Source: Anolis sagrei
Taxonomy: Eukaryota; Chordata; Lepidosauria; Squamata; Anolidae
Direction of reading: 5' to 3'
Length of the DNA: 64,000 nt
Assembly (NCBI RefSeq): GCF_037176765.1
Contig: NC_090023.1
Coordinates: forward strand, 53,584,866 to 53,648,865
The notes under the pieces are model-generated. The model had not been told where the DNA came from. It made no database searches and saw only the letters and a program-made list of their open reading frames with translations. The position numbers and the translations under genes are program-made. Positions 1-13,660 of the stretch are shown in pieces. Numbering within the stretch: position 1 is the first letter of the stretch; each line of letters starts with the position of its first letter.

Positions 1-2116
1 TTTAAGGTAAAATAATATTTTCTTTTAAATGGCTCACCATTATATTGTTTGATAGTAAGGCCATTAAAAATGTAATTAGGTTATAGTTACATTTAACCCC
101 AACTTGATCCTTTCTAACCAAATAAATGAGAGCATTTTATTTTGGTACCAAAGATATTCCCCAAAGATCTCCTGCTATATTTTGTGCTTGGCACCCATGT
201 CTCAGGTGCTGGTAGCACTGTGCAGACCAACTGTGCAGACCGCATGGACTACTCTGCTTTTCTGGTCATTACTTTGACACGATGAGCCTATGTAGGACCC
301 AATGCAGAATGAAGCTGGTTGGATATAATCTGGACAGAAACCTGTTACTATTTGAGAGAGAGAGCAAGAGAGACCATATTGCAGTAAGAAATACAAGAAT
401 GGCTTTATAGGACTAGACCAAGGTCCATATAGTCTTTGGCAGTGGCCAACGAGATACGTTGGGATCCTCATAAATAAATAACAAAGCAACAGGTATATAT
501 GATGACAAATCCTCCAATTTCTCTGCTATCTCCCAAAAAATACAAAGGTTTTAAAACAATGTCTATTTTATTAACAGTATACACTGCTAATGTTTAAAAG
601 AAAAAGTCTACACTGGGACAATATCTTTGTTAGGACTGACTAAAAGGTCACAAAATTGGTGTATTGGCTATTTTGTTGCACTCTGATTAGCTCTGATAAA
701 AATATCTGTGGATCTGGTAGATTTTTGTCTATGGACCAATACAGCTGCGGTATATTTTGTTTGTTTTTTGTAGTTTCTAATGTTGAAAATGCCAATTGTA
801 TTTTAGCAAGAGGACTAAAGAAATAAAAACTTGGTTAGGCTTGGGCAGATGGCCTATGCATTGCAAGTCCAAATATTTTTAAGAGGGTGGAGAGTGATAC
901 GAGAAATGTGCAGGTATGCACTTTTGCTGGCTCTGTTTTTTCCATTCTCTGTAGCTCAGCAAATTCTCTCCAGTTTGAAACAATGGAAAGGGTTTGCTGC
1001 TATGGAAAGTATAATCCATTTCAGAAAATCCCTTTAGGATGATTTGCCAACATGCTTAGAAAGGGCCCCATAGAATTTTTCATAAGCTTGAGAGTCGCTA
1101 GTATATAACTCAGAGGTCAACCGGAGTCAGGGATTTTTTGCCATATTCATTCCCATGGTATGGGATCAGGCCTTTAATCCCAACCAAATTCCAATGCATT
1201 CTGTTTCCCTAGATATATCATTCTTTATCGTTTCAATTGTGTACTATTTGTGTGCATGTAGGGGAGAGTTAATTCACTTGTTGTCTTACACCAATAAATA
1301 CAGTTCCTGTCTTGGCAGCCTTGATTCAACGTGGCTGAGTTAGTTTTACAGCAGCATTAAAGTGTTTTAGGACTGTTTCCTTTTTTATTCTTTCAGGAGT
1401 GGGGTTGGGAGATTATATTTTATAAGAAATCTCTTATTTGGTGGATATTATATAAGTAAAACTTGGAATTTTAGATACATTTTAGAAATAGCCAAAATTA
1501 GAAAGGGGTCATCTGCATTGAATGTTGGGTTGTTGATTTAGTCCAGAATATTGCCTCTGATGGGAACCTCTAAATATTCAGAAAGCAAGAGAAATGACAT
1601 TTTAGATTTCCTTCCAATGACTTGCAATTGCCTTTAATTCAAATATAAAGTCTGCCTCATGAAAAAATAGAATGAGGCAGGAAAAAGAGATGAGTTACAA
1701 TACATAAGACAATGTGCCTCAGAATGGAAAACAGTTTTGGTAAGAACAAAAGGAAACAGAAATTATTGACCATTCACATCCCCAAGATATTCACAAGTAC
1801 CTATATCTACTATATTGATGCAAAAATTGAAACAAGTTTTTAAAAATTACTTATAGAATATATTTGTATTTTTATGTCTGTTTTATATGTCATTTTTCTT
1901 TTTAAATAATTTATAACATTTTATATGGTTTTGATTGTATTTTTGTAACTGTCTTTTTTTGCTAATTGTTTGGTGAAGATCATGAATAAAGATTGCTTTG
2001 AACTGAAAATGCCAGGAAAAAAACATGAAATCTATAGAGCCAAGACACATGTTTCTGTCTACCCAACCTCATGGGTAATAGAAGCATGACAATACATGCA
2101 TATTACATTTCTTAAA
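1..2116. other. Unassigned intergenic sequence
   Basis: AT-rich, no ORF with protein-like composition, no recognisable repeat ends. I see nothing that can be named here. Confidence 0.5.
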
Positions 2117-2124
2117 ATCTATAC

Positions 2125-2251
2125 CAGGCATGGGCAAACCTCCAGGTGTTTTGGACTTCAACTCCCACAATTCCTAACAGTGGGTAGGCTGTTAGGAATT
2201 GTGGGAGCTGAAGTCCAAAACACCTGGAGAGCTGAAGTTTGCCCATGCCTG
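2125..2251. mobile_element. Palindromic hAT-type MITE
   Basis: Near-perfect hairpin with termini CAGGCATGGGCAAAC and GTTTGCCCATGCCTG and an inner inverted pair (AACTCCCACAATTCCTAACA and its complement). It is flanked by an imperfect 8-bp duplication (ATCTATAC/ATCTAGAA), the hAT hallmark. Confidence 0.75.
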
Positions 2252-2666
2252 ATCTAGAAACTACTTAGGCAAAATGTTTAAATATGTTCAATAGAAATGA
2301 AATGTGCCATTATATAAAAAAGATTTATACTTATCCATACCCAAACACAAATATCATCATCATAGCTTTCATAACACAACTTTTGTTTCTGGGTTATAAA
2401 TGTAATTTCTTAATTGGTTATGTCATAAAAACATGGAAAAAGTTTGTGATAATTTGTGATAGCCACAAAAACGAAGTTTCTGGAGTATAACAACTACTTT
2501 CAAAGTAAGTACCACACAATTAAACAGGAATAACACTGTAAAAGCAGGAACATATTTTCCCCCCAATTTTTGTTACATAGTGTCATTATCTCCAACTACA
2601 CAATTACTGTCATAGATAGAGACAGTTTCTTTTCACATCCAGTAGTTTTGTTGCTGGTTGAAAATA

Positions 2667-2810
2667 TATAGTCAGCCCTCCACATTTAGTAGATGTAACT
2701 TTAACATATTTTTTTGGGGCAGTTTGATTGATATGATCTCTCTAGGAATCTCTAGATCTGCCAATGTGACTCTATGGAGCACTGGACCACCTAGAAATTC
2801 CTAAAAAAGT
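2667..2810. mobile_element. Tigger-like DNA element, 5' fragment (weak)
   Basis: Begins AGTCAGCCCTCCACAT, as Tigger/pogo-type elements with a TATCCACGG theme do, then quickly loses similarity. Family call is from memory of the terminus only. Confidence 0.35.
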
Positions 2811-3133
2811 GTTCTGTCTGTTTTTTTTTAATTAACAGTTTCCCACTTATGTTTTGGTCCTGTGTTTTTTAATTACACACTGTAAGCTACCATAAATTCC
2901 AATGCTATATGCTAAAACTAAAATCATAGGAAGGGAAATTCACTCCTGAAAGAGTTATCATGGGGAAAAGGTATCTCCACTGAAGCTTTCTCACCAATGC
3001 TTGTTTTCAAAAGCCATATTTTCTGAATCATAGGGACAAAAAGTGAGGTGAAATCTCCTGAACAGGGGCACAGATAGCACAACAAACACCACTGGGGTGT
3101 TAACCCTTTTCTATGCTATCCAAAGAGGTAGAT

Positions 3134-3268
3134 CAGTGGTTCTCAACCTGTGGCTTCCCAGATGTTTTGGCCTTCAACTCCCAGAAATCCTAACAACTGG
3201 TAAACTGACTGAGATTTCTGGGAGTTGTAGGCCAAAACACCTGGGGACCCACAGATTGAGAACCACTG
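3134..3268. mobile_element. Palindromic hAT-type MITE (CAGTGGTTCTCAACCTG termini)
   Basis: Hairpin bounded by CAGTGGTTCTCAACCTG and its degraded complement ending GAACCACTG, flanked by AGGTAGAT and AGATAGAT (7 of 8 matching). Confidence 0.8.
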
Positions 3269-3280
3269 AGATAGATAGAT

Positions 3281-3384
3281 GCTGGAGTCACACTTAAAAA
3301 TGTATCTGTTCTGACTTACAAACAAATCCAACTTAAGAACAAACCTACAGAACCTATCTTGTTTGTAACTTGGAGACTGCCTGT
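3281..3384 (-). mobile_element. Short mariner-like MITE fragment
   Basis: Carries one terminus reading GGAGACTGCCTGTA beside TA and the body typical of the repeat whose complement starts TACAGGCAGTC. The other terminus is missing. Confidence 0.45.
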
Positions 3385-3904
3385 ATAGCTATTATTTATA
3401 TGCATGATCCTTTCATATACCACAGGCTGAAGGTCTAACACAGAGCTTTCCAAACATTTCATGTTGGATGATAAACTTTTAAGACATGCATCCTATTGAA
3501 ACACAGTAATTCAGTTTTACTAGCAAACTGGTGGTTAAACCAACCCCTTATAAGAGATGTGGACACATACTTAAACTGTAATAATGAAATTTATGGGACT
3601 ACATCTCATGAAAATATTTCATCTATATTATTTAAAATATATGATTTGTAAGATCATAACCTATATTTCCAAGATTTTAGTTGTTACTCATTATGCTCAT
3701 GCAACATACCTACACACATACTACATACAGTTTGGAAAGCTCTCATCTAATAGTTCCTTTAGACATTGTTGGATAGAAACACCGAACATCCATCCTTTGG
3801 GCTGTGCTGCTAGATCTCCTGAAGTTGCAGTCCAAACATTTGGAGAGCCACAATTGCTACCTCCAGTCCTAGTTTTGAGGAAAAGTTCTGTATAAATGCA
3901 CTGA

Positions 3905-4079
3905 ACAATAACGACATATAATGCAGTTCAGCACAGTTAAACTGCATTATATGAGTCTATGGCCCCATCAACACTGACATATAAAATACCTGCTTTGAAC
4001 TGGATTCTATGGAAGTGTTTACTCATATAATACAGTTCAAAGTAGATAATCTGGATTATATGGCAGTGTAGAGCCAGTC
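3905..4079. mobile_element. Palindromic MITE rich in ATATAATCCAGTT-type arms
   Basis: Several interleaved inverted copies of CTGGATTATATGGCAGTGTA-like sequence. Related copies lie at 51386, 57425 and, more distantly, 34548. Superfamily is not certain. Confidence 0.5.
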
Positions 4080-4093
4080 TACACTAACCTAAT

Positions 4094-4203
4094 TGTGAGT
4101 AGATCAATAAGTACCGCTCTGGCAGGAAGATAACGGCACTCCATGCTGTCATGCTGGTCACATGATCTATGAGGCATCTACGGACAATGCCGGCTCTTTG
4201 GCT
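4094..4203 (+). mobile_element. tRNA-derived SINE (family A) middle fragment
   Basis: Matches the central part of the family A SINE (GTGAGTAGATCAATA through CAATGCCGGCTCT); both the tRNA head and the ACCTTT tail are missing. Confidence 0.75.
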
Positions 4204-4720
4204 CCTGTGAGATACTCACAATCAGCCTCTTCAATTTCCTTGAAGAGACAGGTTTCAAAGTGTTAAAGAAGATGACCCAAGTCTGCAGAGTGAGTGTGTG
4301 TTACTTGGGTTTTGACATCTCCCAAGGACAGAGAGCCCTAGAAGGAAGGAAGCCATTTGCAACTGGGGGGCTTTGTGGGATGATGTAGGGGGAAAACCCT
4401 TAAAGCTAGAGAAACTCATCAAACTCTGCATACGCAAATGGTCTCTTTGCCCACTGCCAAGAGAGAGTTGCTGGCAGGTAAATATTTGGCAGTTTAGACC
4501 GGGAGATCATTCTCCAATTGCAAGCCCAATGCCGCCAGATGGAAAAGTGGGACAAACTGGCTTATGCGGTGTGATTCATGTCTGTGTACCACAGGGAGGC
4601 AGAAGAGGCTGAAAGCTTCCATCTCTTACTGTGCAGAGATGAGGGTTCAACAGCAATCCCCAGGGTGGTGAGACCCAAAGGGAAGGAATCAACTGACCTC
4701 AATAAGTCCCCTCTAGTAAA

Positions 4721-5264
4721 AAGGTAAAGGTAGAGGTTTCCTCATGACATTAAGTCTAGTCGTATCTGACACTGGGATGTGGTGCTCATCTCCATTTCTA
4801 AGCTGAAGAGCTGGCATTGTCTGTAGACACCTCCAAGGTCATGTGGCCAGCATGACTGCATGAAGCACAGTTACCTTCCTGCTAGAGTGGTACATATTGA
4901 TCTCATACTTGCATGTTTTCTAACTGTTAGGTTGGTAGTAGCTGGGGAAAACAGTGGAAGCTCATTGCTCTCCCCCAATTCGACTCTGGGAGGTGGTGCT
5001 CATCTCCATTTCTAAACTGAAGAGCCGGAGTTGTCTGTAGACACGTCCAAGGTCATGTGGCCAGCATGACTGCATGAAGCGCTGTTATCTTCTTGTCAGA
5101 CCAGTACTTATTGATCTCACATTTGCATGTTTTCGAATTGCTAGGCTGGTAGAAGCTGGGGGAAACAGTGGAAGCTCATCGCTCTCCCCTGATTCGAACC
5201 ACCGATTTTTTGGTCAGCAAGTTCAGAAGCTCAGCGGTTTAACTCGCTGCACCACTGGGGTGTC
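4721..5264 (-). mobile_element. tRNA-derived SINE (family A), partial dimer
   Basis: Antisense copy of the ACCTTTA-tailed SINE. The body occurs twice: 4721-4983 is the tail-side unit and 4984-5264 repeats the body and carries the tRNA-like head (GGTTCGAAT-type box B in antisense near 5195). The join is at an AATTCGACTCTGG string, suggesting recombination between two copies at short homology. Confidence 0.8.
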
Positions 5265-5833
5265 CTATAATGCAGTTTATAGTTTAAAACTGCATTATAT
5301 AGCAGTTTGGATGAGGACCTAGTGGATGACATATTTAGACAAAATATCTCTCCCTTTGCCCTGCCAAATATATTTGCTTTTCTTGGCCGTCACATTACTC
5401 CCTTTTCAACTTCTCTATCCAAACACTTATATTTTACTATGTTTAAAATCCTATGCAGGTTACCAGAACGACAGAGGCAAATCATCTAGCATGTTACCTT
5501 GGTCCTCCTGATAAGATTTTCTTCTTCTTCTGGAATGCTGTAAATCTGTGTTATATTGAAGTGTGTATTTATTCTACACCGCACCGAGCAGGGACATTTT
5601 ATCGCTATAAAAACAAACATATCAAAACTTGTTGCTGAGACATTTCCAAAAAGAGACTATAATCTGGATTAGATATATAAAAGCCCTGGAATTCCTGATC
5701 AAATCTATTCTATAAAAGGATTTTATAGTTTCTGGGAATCTTAATTCTTACAGAAAATGGAAGAGGCTCAGTATTTAGACGAGTGAGTCTATAAATTTTT
5801 AAAAGCCTCACGTTTGCTTTTGCTCTAGCCAAG

Positions 5834-6077
5834 GCATGGGCCTACTTGGTAGGCTGTTTGGAATTGTGGGAGTTGAAGGGAGTTGAAGTCCAAAACACCT
5901 AGAGGGAGGGCCCAAGTAGGCCCATCCCTGTAGGCTGTTAGGAATTGTGGGAGTTGAAGTCCAAAACACCTGGAGGGAGGGCTCAAGTAGGCCCATGCCT
6001 GTAGGCTGTTAGGAATTGTGGGAGTTGAACTCCAAAACACCTGGAGGGAGGGCCAAAGTAGGCCCATACCTGAGGGA
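5834..6077. repeat. Tandem array derived from a palindromic MITE
   Basis: Three head-to-tail copies of a TAGGCTGTTAGGAATTGTGG unit start at 5850, 5931 and 6002 (periods 81 and 71 bp; the first unit has an extra 10-bp AGTTGAAGGG repeat). Each ends GTAGGCCCAT plus C/A-CCTG. The unit is one arm of the element seen whole at 2125. Confidence 0.85.
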
Positions 6078-6099
6078 TACATTCAAGACTACAAAACGA

Positions 6100-6327
6100 C
6101 CTTGCTTCCATTCTAGACGCTTTAGACTTCATCCCCCAGAATCCTCGGCTATTGACCGAGTCAGCAAGGGCTTCTGGGAGTTGAAGTCCAAGGAACCAGG
6201 AAGTCCCGCCTCTAGAAGAAGCCCCGCCTTCTTCCGCGCCTATTGACAGCGTGGAGGCCGCTTGATTGACTGGAGGGAGAAGAAACAGGGCGGGGGGCCG
6301 GGGGGAGGCCTGGAGGCCTGCTCCACC
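6100..6327 (+). promoter_or_regulatory. GC-rich TATA-less promoter and 5' UTR of GPR89
   Basis: This short stretch is markedly richer in G+C and CpG than its surroundings and lies directly upstream of the GPR89 start codon. It holds GC-box-like CCCGCC and CCCCGCC strings around 6206-6228, an ETS-like CAGGAAGT at about 6197 and no TATA box, as expected of a housekeeping promoter. The region 6123-6190 is itself a degraded palindrome related to the nearby MITEs. The transcription start cannot be placed from sequence alone. Confidence 0.65.
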
Positions 6328-9300
6328 ATGAGCTTCCTGATCGACTCCAGCATCATGGTCGTCTCTCAGGTACAGACGCGTCGCCAATCCCCCCGGCAGT
6401 CATTTTCTGTGGAGCGAGCCATAACTCCCCCCCCCCCCGTTTCTCAAATATGGTCCAACCCTCTCGCTGAATGGGGCGCTTAGAAGGTGTGGGTTGTACC
6501 ACTTTCAGCGGCAAGGAGGGAAGACTGGGTTGTACCACTTTTGACGGCGGGGGGAAGCCAGCTTTCCGCAGGGCTTCACTGTGCAGGCCTGGGGGAAAAC
6601 TCACTAACTAAAAAAATGAGGCCTCTGGAGAGGTTTTGGGCTGTCCCACCATTCTCCAGGTTTGGGTGGTGTAAAAGGTCGGGGGTTTGAAGCGAATACA
6701 AGGTTCAAAAACCTACACCAAATGGGCCAGCTGTCACACTTCCAAGGGTGTATCTGCATTTTAGCATGAATGTAGTTTGACACTGCTTTAGCTGCCATGA
6801 CTCACAGCTAGGGAATCCTGGGAGTTGTAGTTTAGCCTTTAGCATTCTATGCCAGAGAGTGCTGGTGCAACTCCCAGGATCCCATGGGAGTGAAAGTGCA
6901 TTCATTCTACAGTGTAGATCAGGCCTGGGCAAACTTCGGCCCTCCAGGTGTTTTGGACTTCAACTCTCACAATTCCCAACAATTCCTAATTTTTATACCT
7001 ATTTTATATACCTACTAGCCATCCCCTGCCACACGCTGCTGTGGCCGACTCTGGTGGTCATGGGGGTTCTGTGTGGGAAGTTTGGTCCAGTTCTATCGTT
7101 GGTGGGGTTCAGAATGCTCTGTGTTTGTAGGTGAACTACATATTCCAGCAACTACATCTCCCAAATGTCAATATTCTATTTTCCCCAAACTCCACCAGTG
7201 TTCACATTTGGGCATATTGAGTATTCATGCCAAGTTTGGACCAGATCCATCATTGTTTGAGTCCACAGTGCTCTCCGGATGTAGGTGAACTACAACTCCA
7301 AAACTAAAGGACAATGCCCACCAAACCCTTACAGTATTTTCTGTTGGTTATGGGAGAACTGTGTGCCTAGTTTGGTTCAATTCCATCGTGGGGTGGGGTT
7401 CAGAATGCTCTTTGATTGTAGGTGAACTATAAATCCCAACAATTATAACTCCCAAGTGACAAAATCAATTTTTTGTGTGTGAAGGACATACATTGGGTTG
7501 TTTGGTGTCTTGTGTCCAAATTTGGTGTCAATTCGTCCAGTGGTTTTTGAGTTCTGTTAATCCCACAAACGAATATTACATTTTTATTTATATTGATATA
7601 CTGTGGCATAATGTAAAAATACCACATGTAGTTCATGTTTGATCAGCACTCCTCCCACTGCCTTGCCAGAGAACGAAAATATGCCATGCAGCTGAACAAT
7701 AAAGAACATGTAGTTCACTCTTCGTAGTTCAGAACAGAATATGTACAATATGATAAAAAAAAACCCCATGGCCTTCTGGCAAACAAACTAGCCCAATGTG
7801 AACTAGGAAAAACTATGGTCAGGTGGATCAGTAATTGGTTAAATGGATGAACCTAGAGAGTGCTCAGTCACCAATGCTTCCTCTTCATCCTGGAAAGAAG
7901 TGACGAGTGGAGTGCCACAGGGTTTCGGTCCTGTTCAAAATTTTTATTAATGACTTAGATGAAGGGCTAGAAGGCATGATCATCAAGTTTGCAGACGACA
8001 CCAAATTAGGAGGGATAGATTAGAGAGATGGGCCAAAACTAACAAAATGAAGTTCAGCAGTGACAAATGCAAGATACTCCACTTAGGCAGAAAAAACAAA
8101 ATGCAAAGATATAGAATGGGGGACGCCTGGCTCAAGAGCAGTACGTGCGAAAAAGATCTTGGGGTCCTCATGGACAACAAGTGAAACATGAGCCAACAAT
8201 GTGATGCGGCGGGGAAAAAAAGCCAATGGGATTTTGGCCTGCATCAGTAGGAGTATAGTGTCGAGATCCAGGGAAGTGATGCTATTCTGCCTTGATTAGA
8301 CCACATCTGGAATACTGTGTCTAATTCTGGGCACCACAATTACTACAAGAAAGGAGATTGCATCTGAACATTAGGAAGAACTGCCTGACAGTGAGAGCCA
8401 TTCAGCAGTGGAACTCTCTGCCCCAGGAGTGTGGTGGAGGCTCCTTCTTTGGAGACTTTTAAGCAGAGGCTGGATGGCCATCTGTCGGGGGTGCTTTGAA
8501 TGCAATTTTCCTGCTTCTTGGCAGGGGGGTTGGATTGGATAGCTCATGAGGTCTCTTCCAACTCTATGATTCTGTGATTCCATGATCAGTTACATCAACT
8601 CACATAATGTCCTTTTATGAGAGATTTTAAATGGTCTTTCTTTGTCCATTTTGAGAAACTCCTTTAGCAGCTCATGAAGCAAGAGCACACTGCAAATTCT
8701 GTCTCTTTCACTCTCAAGAAATGCATAGCTCAAGCCTGAATGAAGAAAAATGTAATAGTGACTAAAAGTCTTAGGCTCAACTTGCACCCTGGGCATTTCC
8801 CGACCAATCAGCTGCATGCATCTTATTTTACAGTTGACACACAGACAGACAGACACACACACACACCCAGTAATACCTTGCATGCTCCAACATATACCTG
8901 GGGTCATGTAAAAATTTCTTGGGCAGAAAGGGGTTGTGAGTGGAAAAAGTTTAAGAAGTTCTGGTCTAGTACACATAACATTTTTTATTTCAGTATAATC
9001 TTACTTTCATAGCAAAACTATTGTTAAATGTTCTAAGATGTTTTGAGATTTCAATATTTTCTAAACATCTCCTGCTCTTATTCTGTCCCGCTGCAGATCC
9101 TGTTCTTTGGGTTTGGATGGCTGTTCTTCATGCGCCAACTCTTCAAAGACTATGAGGTGGGAATGATCAGAACATGGCTGCTAATGATTACTTTACTGTG
9201 ACATGAAAGAGAAAAAACTAATGTGAAATATAACATGTGGCAAAACCACTTTCCTTTTTAGGTTCACTAATTTATAGACCTGCATTTGCTTGAGAGTAAC

Positions 9301-12300
9301 CCTAATTTAACTCAGTGAGATACGTACAAGTAAATATACTTTTGGTGGTGCTTAAATTTTGTATTTTGCCAGATTTCTACCTGAGAGTATTGTTTTGAGT
9401 TTATTTTTGAATGATTTTAAAGTCTTCTGTATTAACATAGTACAAAAGCAATGAAATATCAGAGAAAAGAGTTATAAGAAGAAAAATTTAGAGTGCAGCT
9501 TATCTCTCTCTCTCCTTTTGGTTTATTCAAATATAAGTTCTTCTGTATTTTAAAATCCATGTTGATCTACGTGTTTCTTTTGAATATGAATATTGTATAT
9601 ATTATGGATATTAGTTTTGTTTCTGCTTCATTTCCTTTATTGCAGGTCCGGCAATATGTTGTACAGGTTGTCTTTTCAGTCACGTTTGCTTTTTCCTGCA
9701 CCATGTTTGAACTTATTATTTTTGAGATTCTAGGAGTCTTAAGTAGCAGGTAGGTATAGCAACTTCTGTTAAAACATTTTTGTACTTTCGTGCTATTAAT
9801 GGGTTCATTTGCTTGGCCGTAGCCGAGTCACTTTTAAAAGTCACTTTTTGTCTGTAAATTATGAATAGTATTTATTATTTATGGTCAGCAGGGAGATTGA
9901 ACTAAAAATGTCAAAAATGGTTGCTAGGCTGTTTTCATGAAGTGTTTTTCCAACAGCGTTTGCTGCAGTGTATTTGGCAACATTCCCAACAGTAAATAAG
10001 ACGCCAAAGAAAGTGTAGAAAATATTATAATGTTCTAAGGACTCTATTACCTATTTGTTGTTCAATTTAAAATTGTCTAGATTTCAAGATTTTTCTGTAC
10101 CAGCTATATTCAGGCACCCGGTGTATGTCAAAATATTTATTGATCCCTAAATATGTCAGGCTATATTTATATAACTCCAGTTCAGTAATGCCACTGAGTT
10201 TTCTGTAGAACATAGTGATTCTATAAATTGCATTTGTCTACTGGACCCCACTGATTTGAACAACTTTTGGCCAGTCTCCAATCTCCCCTTTTTGGCAAAG
10301 TCTTGGAACATGTGGTTGCCTCGCAGCTCCAGGGGCTCTTGGATGAAACTGACTATCTGGATCTGTTGCAGTGTGGTTTCAGACCAAGTCGTGGAACTGA
10401 GACATCCATAGTCACCTTAGTGCCACAGAGAGCTTGACAGGTGGAGTGTGTCCCTGTTGGTTCTCCTGGACCTCTCAGGGCCTTCAGTGCTGTAGACCAC
10501 AGTATCTTGGGTCACCTCGCAAAGATGGGTCTTGGAGGTACTGTTCTGCAGTTGCTCCAGTCCTTCCTGGAGGATTGTACCCAGAAGGTGTTGTTGGTGG
10601 GCACCTGCTTGGCCCTCCAACCATTGTCCTGTAGTATCCCGCAGGGCTCAATATTCTCTCCCATGTTGTTTAACATCTACATAAAGCTGTTGGGTGAGAT
10701 CACCTGGGGTTTTGGAGTTTGATGTAATCTCTACGCAGATGACATCCAACTCTATCACTCCTTTCCACCAGATTCTAAAGAGACTGTCCAGGTTGTGAAC
10801 CGGTGTCTGGCCGCTGTGACAGTCTGGATGAGGGCGGACAAATAGAAGTTGAATCCAGACAAGACAAAGGTCCTCCTGGTCAGTCACAAGGCTGAACAGG
10901 GTATAGAGTTAAGGCCTGTGCTGGTTGGGGTTACACTCCCCTTGAAGGTGCAGGTTCGCAGCTTGGAAGTCCTCCTGGACTCATCCCTGAGCCTGAAACC
11001 TCAGATTGGGGTGGTGGCTAGGGAGGCTTTTGCACAATTAAAACTTGTGCGCCAGTTGCACCCATACCTTGGGAAGTCAGACTTGGACACGGTGGTCCTT
11101 TCTCTCGTTACATCCAGGATAGACTACTGCAACGTAGTAGTTGTTTTTCAATTTCTCCCAAGCTATGGAATTGAATTTTCAGAGGGACTATGAACCATTT
11201 AAGGAGCCCCCGGTGGTGCAGTGGATTAAAGCACTGAGCTGCTGAGCTTGTTGATCGAAAGGTCGCAGGTTCGATTCCGGGGAGCTGTGTGAGCTTCCGC
11301 TGTCAGCCCTAGCTTCTGCCAACCTAGCAGTTCGAAAACATGCAAATGTGAGTAGATCAATAGGTACCGCTCTGGCGGGAAGGTAACGGCGCTCCATGCA
11401 GTCATGCCGGCCACATGACCTTGGAGGTGTCTATGGACAACGCTGGCTCTTCGGCTTAGAAATGGAGATGAGCACCACACCCCAGAGTCAGACATGACTG
11501 GACTTAATGTCAGGGGACTACCTTTACCTTTTACCTATAAACCATTTAAGAATAAGCTAAATCTTAATATTTGACTCAGACTTCTTAGTAAACAAGAGCC
11601 CCTTGGTTTAACCTTAGCTTCATTGCCCTAATTCACCACATTTTCAAGCTGAAGGCTGTTGGAGTCAGGCGACAAAGAACTTTAGTGCTGAGTCTCACCA
11701 ACATATTGATGGCATACCATGCTAAAGCCCCAGGTGACTGCTTGCAATTATTTCATGTACATTTTCAGTAAAATAGGACACAAGACACCATTTGTGGGAC
11801 AGCATGAGGGAGGGGTTTACAACCTGTGGCCTTGGGGTTGTATGTGGCTTACAGTTACTATAACTGAAGGAACCATCAGAACGCCACCTACTTTCCTCAT
11901 AATTCAGTTGAATATCTGAGCTACAGGAAGAAAATGCAATTCTGTATTCTGACATTTCTGGACAGCTGGGAAGGCAAAATGTCCCTTTTAACTTTTCAGG
12001 AATCCTCCTTTCTGTCCATACAATTTATCCAACTGTAATAATGTTCTGAAGGTCTAGTCCAAACAATCCAGAAGGATACAAATATGGATGATATCAAAAT
12101 TCAGTGAGAAATCCCAACCCCTGTTAGAGCTACATGATGTAGTTCATACTGTAAGTAATCCACTGAGGCAAGCAAAGAAGTCAAAGGTTCATGTTCAGTC
12201 AGAATCCGAACGGAAATGGGTCCATATTATCCAAATGTAATTGGAACAATGAGGCTATATATGACCTTCTTAGAAAGGGGAACAGTAATTGGAACGAGTT

Positions 12301-13624
12301 AAGAAAAACTATGATACTAATAAATTCTTCTGTTATTTTCAGCTCACGGTATTTTCATTGGAAATTGAACCTCTGTGTGATTTTGCTTGTTCTGGTCTTC
12401 ATGGTCCCCTTTTATATTGGCTATTTTGTTGTGAGCAACATCCGATTGTGTAAGTATGCATTTGCTTTGGAGGACTGTTCTGGCAATATTGTTTTGAATA
12501 GTTGCCCAAAATGACAGCTGTCACACTGTGTGAAACAGATGATAATTTTAATTATTTTCATTTTTCTTTATTAATTTTAGTGCACAAGCACAGGCTGATT
12601 TTTGCCTGTACTATCTGGTTAATATTTATGTATTTCTTCTGGAAACTGGGAGATCCATTTCCTATCCTCAGTCCAAAACATGGTGAGTTTTCTAAAATAT
12701 TTCACTTGCTAACTTCCTGAAACAAACCACTGTACATGCCATGCCATATGATATCTTTCTGTGGGTGAAAAGAACTGGCATCCCTTAATGTTTTGTGAGG
12801 TTGTGGTTTGTGGTTGTTTTGTGGTTTGCACAACACAATGCTATATATAGTAGATTTGCGAAAACCCAAGTCTCACTGTATTCAATTGGGCTTAGTACCA
12901 TGTCGCGTTTTAACAGGCTTTCAAAGTACGACATCTAGACAATATTTTTCATGCTTTTTATGAATCTTTATTAGTAATTGAATTTTAGCACAAGCAATAC
13001 GTAATTACGTGTTTGCTTGTAAATATGTTAAAGGTGTTCTAGGCATCACCATTTTTAATCTGGCTCTGATTATTATAAAGTAAAGCACAGTGCTCTTCCT
13101 GCTACTTTCCTTTAGGAAGTGCACACTTTTCAAAGGGCATCCTGGCCTCTAAAATTAATTCCTTCAACTGAGAATACTATGCTGATAGCTTTCAGTTTGT
13201 CTTTGTTTTTTAAATCCTAGCTTGGCTTTGTCCTTAGACAATAAGCTGCTTTTTGCAGCTCTTTTGTTGGTTATGCATATTATAGGTTGTGCACCAGAAG
13301 CAGTCAATTGGGGTTCAATGCAACATGCAGTCACTAGTTGCAGTTTTGAACATCTCGGACAGAAAACCTTTAATGGGCAGAAAGTAATTAAGGGTAAGTT
13401 TCTGTCTTTATGAACAGAAATAGTTGACCAAAGCAACAGAGTGAATTAATATCCTGATTTACTTGCTCTGTTAGGTGCTGCTGCTCTGAAAACCATTGGT
13501 TGTTAGGGCATGGTGATTTGCTAGGAAACTGCAAATATGGCACAAATATACCATATTTCATCGATTCTAAAATGCCATCGATCGTAAGATGCACATTAAT
13601 GTCAATACCACCAACAGAAAAAAA

Positions 13625-13660
<36 letters not shown>

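Noticed and set aside
11203-11290. tRNA gene suggested by box A and box B
   Set aside because: The tRNA-like part continues into the SINE body, is flanked by a target duplication and cannot form a sound cloverleaf.
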